From assembly GCA_029721435.1 (NCBI GenBank), contig CM056583.1, positions 51,501,620-51,565,619 on the forward strand: 64,000 nucleotides of DNA, in the 5' to 3' direction. Below are positions 61,717 through 64,000 of this stretch, one piece after another (position 1 is the stretch's first letter; every line of letters starts with the position of its first letter). Position numbers and translations under genes: made by a program. This DNA comes from Gymnothorax reevesii (Eukaryota > Chordata > Actinopteri > Anguilliformes > Muraenidae). Below the pieces are notes generated by a model, which saw only the letters and a list, made by a program, of their open reading frames with translations, did no database searches and was not told the origin of the DNA.

Positions 61717-62008
61717 TGGGTGCATCTCAAAGCGTAGGCTGCATCCTTTGAAGGCTGCATTTTTAGGGTTCGTCACTTACTTCGATCCACTAAACTGACA
61801 TTTAGGGTAAGGGATAAGGTTAAATTTAGGTTTTGGGTTCAGGGTTAGAGTTAAGGTTAAGGTTAGGGAAACCAGCGACAACTTACTGAAACCAAGGCCG
61901 TTTAACGGAGATGAAATTACGTTACATCAGTTCAGCAGATGGAATTACGCGACGACCCCTAAAAATGCAGCCTTCTTAGGATGCAGCCTAGGCTTTGAGA
62001 TGCACCCA
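61717..62008 (+). mobile_element. MITE family A, copy 1, complete (292 bp)
   Basis: It starts TGGGTGCATCTCAAAG and ends CTTTGAGATGCACCCA, an exact 16-base inverted pair. The similarity extends through AGGCTGCATCC...AAGG(C)TGCATTTTTAGGG. The core has telomere-like words (GGTTCAGGGTTAGAG, AAGGTTAAGGTTAGGG). It is non-coding. Confidence 0.88.
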
Positions 62009-62195
62009 AAGCATAGGCTGCATCCTTTGAAGGCTACATTTTTAGGTGTCGTAACGTACTTCCATCCACAAAACTAGCATTTTGGGTTAGTAATAAGATT
62101 AAATTTAGGATTAGGGTTAGTTTGGGGTCAGTTTTTGGATTAGAGGTTAGAGTTAAGTTTAGGTTTCGGTAAACCAGAGATGATTCACTGATAGG
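62009..62195 (+). mobile_element. MITE family A, copy 2, truncated and abutting copy 1
   Basis: Immediately after copy 1 the sequence resumes as AAGCATAGGCTGCATCC, then TTTGAAGGCTACATTTTTAG, and continues through the same telomere-like core to AAACCAGAGATGATTCACTG. It lacks the outermost bases of its left end and the whole right end. Confidence 0.8.
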
Positions 62196-62730
62196 CTCCC
62201 CCTCCATCGTGGAAATGCGAGGACGTGGGGACATGGATGAGTCCCCACCGCCTCGATCGGAGCTGCATGAGGGTAATTTTTAAAATACAGTCTGCAGAGA
62301 TCACTCTTTATTGTACTTTTATTAGTATTACTCCATGACTTTTTATTGGGTGCCACACAAAACGAGCAGCCACTTGTCACTTTCCCTGAGGAGATCTCTG
62401 TGCTGAAAGATCCTCTCACTTTGGACAAAAGCTTATTCCTCTAACAATAGAAGATCTGCCATTGTCAAAATGTGATCACGGTCGAAGTGTCTGTAAGCAT
62501 CTATATACTGAGCAAACTTATTTTCCAGTCTGCCTTTAATTAGGCTAACTTGTGTTTCATTTGTTGTTTAGTATATATCTGACTGGATAAGCATCTGACA
62601 TACCACACTGCATATCTGCCAAGCTGTGCATTGCGCTTAATCAAATTGATTGTAATTGTTAGCCGTCTGGCCTGACAAGCAGGTTGTCTCAAAATATGAA
62701 TTTAATAAATTTCTCAACACAGGTGTCAAA

Positions 62731-62772
62731 TTTATTTATTTATTTATTTATTCATTCATTCATTCATTTAGC
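62731..62772. repeat. (ATTT)n(ATTC)n compound microsatellite
   Basis: TTTATTTATTTATTTA runs into TTCATTCATTCATTCA. Confidence 0.93.
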
Positions 62773-63049
62773 CAATTTATTGATTTAGACTATTTATTAA
62801 TTTTACTGATAAGAGCAACAACAACATGATGTCTGCATCGCTGCATATGGTTTAGTACTCATTTTGACAGCTGCACTTGTTCCTGCATGTTGTTCACTGG
62901 TTTCAAATTTGCATACACCTGGTCAGACCTGGCATGAGATTTTTTGCGGACCGTTCGCTCACGTTCAGATTGATAAATGCCGATTCATGCGGCAGTTTTG
63001 GCGTGCACCCATTTTTTTGATGTACGCACATTTGATAAACGAGGGCCAA

Positions 63050-63266
63050 TAGGCGCATCTCAAAGCATAGGCTGCGCCCTTTGAAGGCTGCATATTTTGG
63101 GGTCGTTGCTTAATTTCATCGGCAAATTTACGTAACGTCATTTAACTTCCATTAAACAGCTTTGGTTAATGAGTTGTCACTAGTTTCTCTAACTTTAACC
63201 TTAACTCTAACCCTTAACCCAAAACCTAACCCTAAATTTAACCTTATCCTTGATTCTAAATCTTAG
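63050..63266 (-). mobile_element. MITE family A, copy 3, truncated, inverted
   Basis: It starts TAGGCGCATCTCAAAG and has AGGCTGCGCCCTTTGAAGGC. Its core matches the reverse complement of copy 1 (AACCCTAAATTTAACCTTAT). The end that corresponds to the left terminus of copy 1 is missing. Confidence 0.8.
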
Positions 63267-63503
63267 GGTGCGTTCGAGCGCGTCTGCAAGTAACCCGGCT
63301 GCGCGAGATTCCCGCAAAATTACGCGAGAATCTTGCCGAAGTTGCGCGATAAGCCTTCAAAACCCTGCGATAGCTGCAAGAAACTGTCTTCAGTTGCCAA
63401 TTACAATAATTGGAAAAGACGTCAATAAAGGAAAATTATTGAGATCTAGCCAGGACTAAAAGGGACGTGTCTTCGCCCCCCTGTAGCGCCGCCATTGCTA
63501 CTA

Positions 63504-63587
63504 AGCACTTACACACCTCATACTACTAATCAATCTCTTTAGCCAAGACTCTTGGGGTTGATTAGTGGTGTCAGGTGTGTAAGTGCT
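63504..63587. repeat. Hairpin with ~32-bp arms
   Basis: AGCACTTACACACCT...ACTAATCAATC pairs with GGTTGATTAGT...AGGTGTGTAAGTGCT around a 20-base loop. It overlaps the fragment related to 47650-47800. Confidence 0.7.
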
Positions 63588-63657
63588 GGGTTGGAATGAA
63601 CCCACGCTGCACCCACACCGGCCCTTGCAGGATAATATTGAATAGCCCTGCTGTATA

Positions 63658-64000
63658 CTGTGGGGTGCAAAAATTTGGGCACCCCTGTTTTAAATGTCTG
63701 TTACGATTAATCTCCAAGTGATTGAAAGCAAACCTGCCAGTGTGTGCTTCTTGATTTTGTTATAGCTTAAGCAGACTAAGGAACACATTATACCTTACCT
63801 TGTCTTAATACCATTTCTGTGATGATACATATTGGGTTGGCCTATATGTAATGGGTAGCGACAGATACAGGTATCTTGTAAATTAAACCAACTGCTAATT
63901 TTGCAGACTTGCCATTCTAATTTACATAGATTAGACAGTGGGGTGAAATAACTTACAGTCCAAAGGCTGCGTTTGCCGTTTATCACAGACATATTTAAGA
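63658..64000 (+). mobile_element. Tc1/mariner-type terminal repeat, continuing to window edge
   Basis: After a TA (63656-63657) the sequence reads CTGTGGGGTGCAAAAATTTG and GGCACCCCTG. I recognise this as the outer end of a fish Tc1/mariner element. No transposase sequence is visible in the remaining 300 bases, so the element is either truncated or continues outside the window. Confidence 0.5.

Noticed and set aside
61790..61880. Interstitial telomere array
   Set aside because: The TTAGGG-like words are irregular and form the core of a MITE present in three copies, not a tandem hexamer array.

Overview
The window is vertebrate nuclear DNA, almost certainly from a ray-finned (teleost-type) fish. 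The evidence is a vertebrate multi-exon kinase gene with very long introns, several Tc1-like and hAT transposons of the kind abundant in fish, a V-SINE-like retroposon, a CR1-type LINE remnant, and many microsatellites. The species cannot be named from sequence alone.

Only one host gene is supported: the 5' part of a G protein-coupled receptor kinase 3 gene (grk3, formerly adrbk2) on the minus strand. Four coding exons join in frame with consensus splice sites: exon 1 at 59421-59533, exon 2 at 39044-39120, exon 3 at 3712-3785 and exon 4 at 756-857. They encode residues 1 to 122, which is the receptor-interacting N-terminal helix and the first part of the RGS-homology domain. Introns 1, 2 and 3 are about 20.3, 35.3 and 2.9 kb. 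The rest of the gene (kinase domain, PH domain) lies beyond the left edge. The start codon sits in a TISU/YY1-like motif. The acceptors of exons 2 and 3 have unusually simple pyrimidine tracts, a (CT)n microsatellite and a poly-C run.

Everything else is intron or upstream flank, and much of it is decayed mobile DNA. Intron 3 (858-3711) holds a 0.7 kb element with 51-bp inverted ends. Intron 2 holds two degenerate Tc1-like elements (about 6.1-7.26 and 28.1-29.7 kb), a complete 1.7 kb hAT element with an 8-bp target duplication (8.9-10.6 kb), LTR-like fragments, a CCAAT-bearing minisatellite, a 1.9 kb inverted-end element (15.7-17.6 kb), a CR1-like LINE fragment, a tRNA-derived SINE, and short hairpin-ended elements. 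One of the latter carries duplicated nuclear-receptor-type half sites. Intron 1 holds more hairpin-ended elements, a V-SINE, a hAT-like transposase fragment, a GGATCC-rich minisatellite split by a retroposon, and two near-perfect 160-bp foldback elements just downstream of exon 1.

The 5' flank (59.5-64 kb) has a plausible TATA-less promoter region and then three copies of one MITE family with telomere-like cores. No second host gene, RNA gene, CRISPR array or novel multi-gene system is visible. The most interesting signals are the simple-repeat splice acceptors, the foldback pair in intron 1, and the recurrent class of short elements with C-rich inverted ends and GGAC-rich 3' segments.
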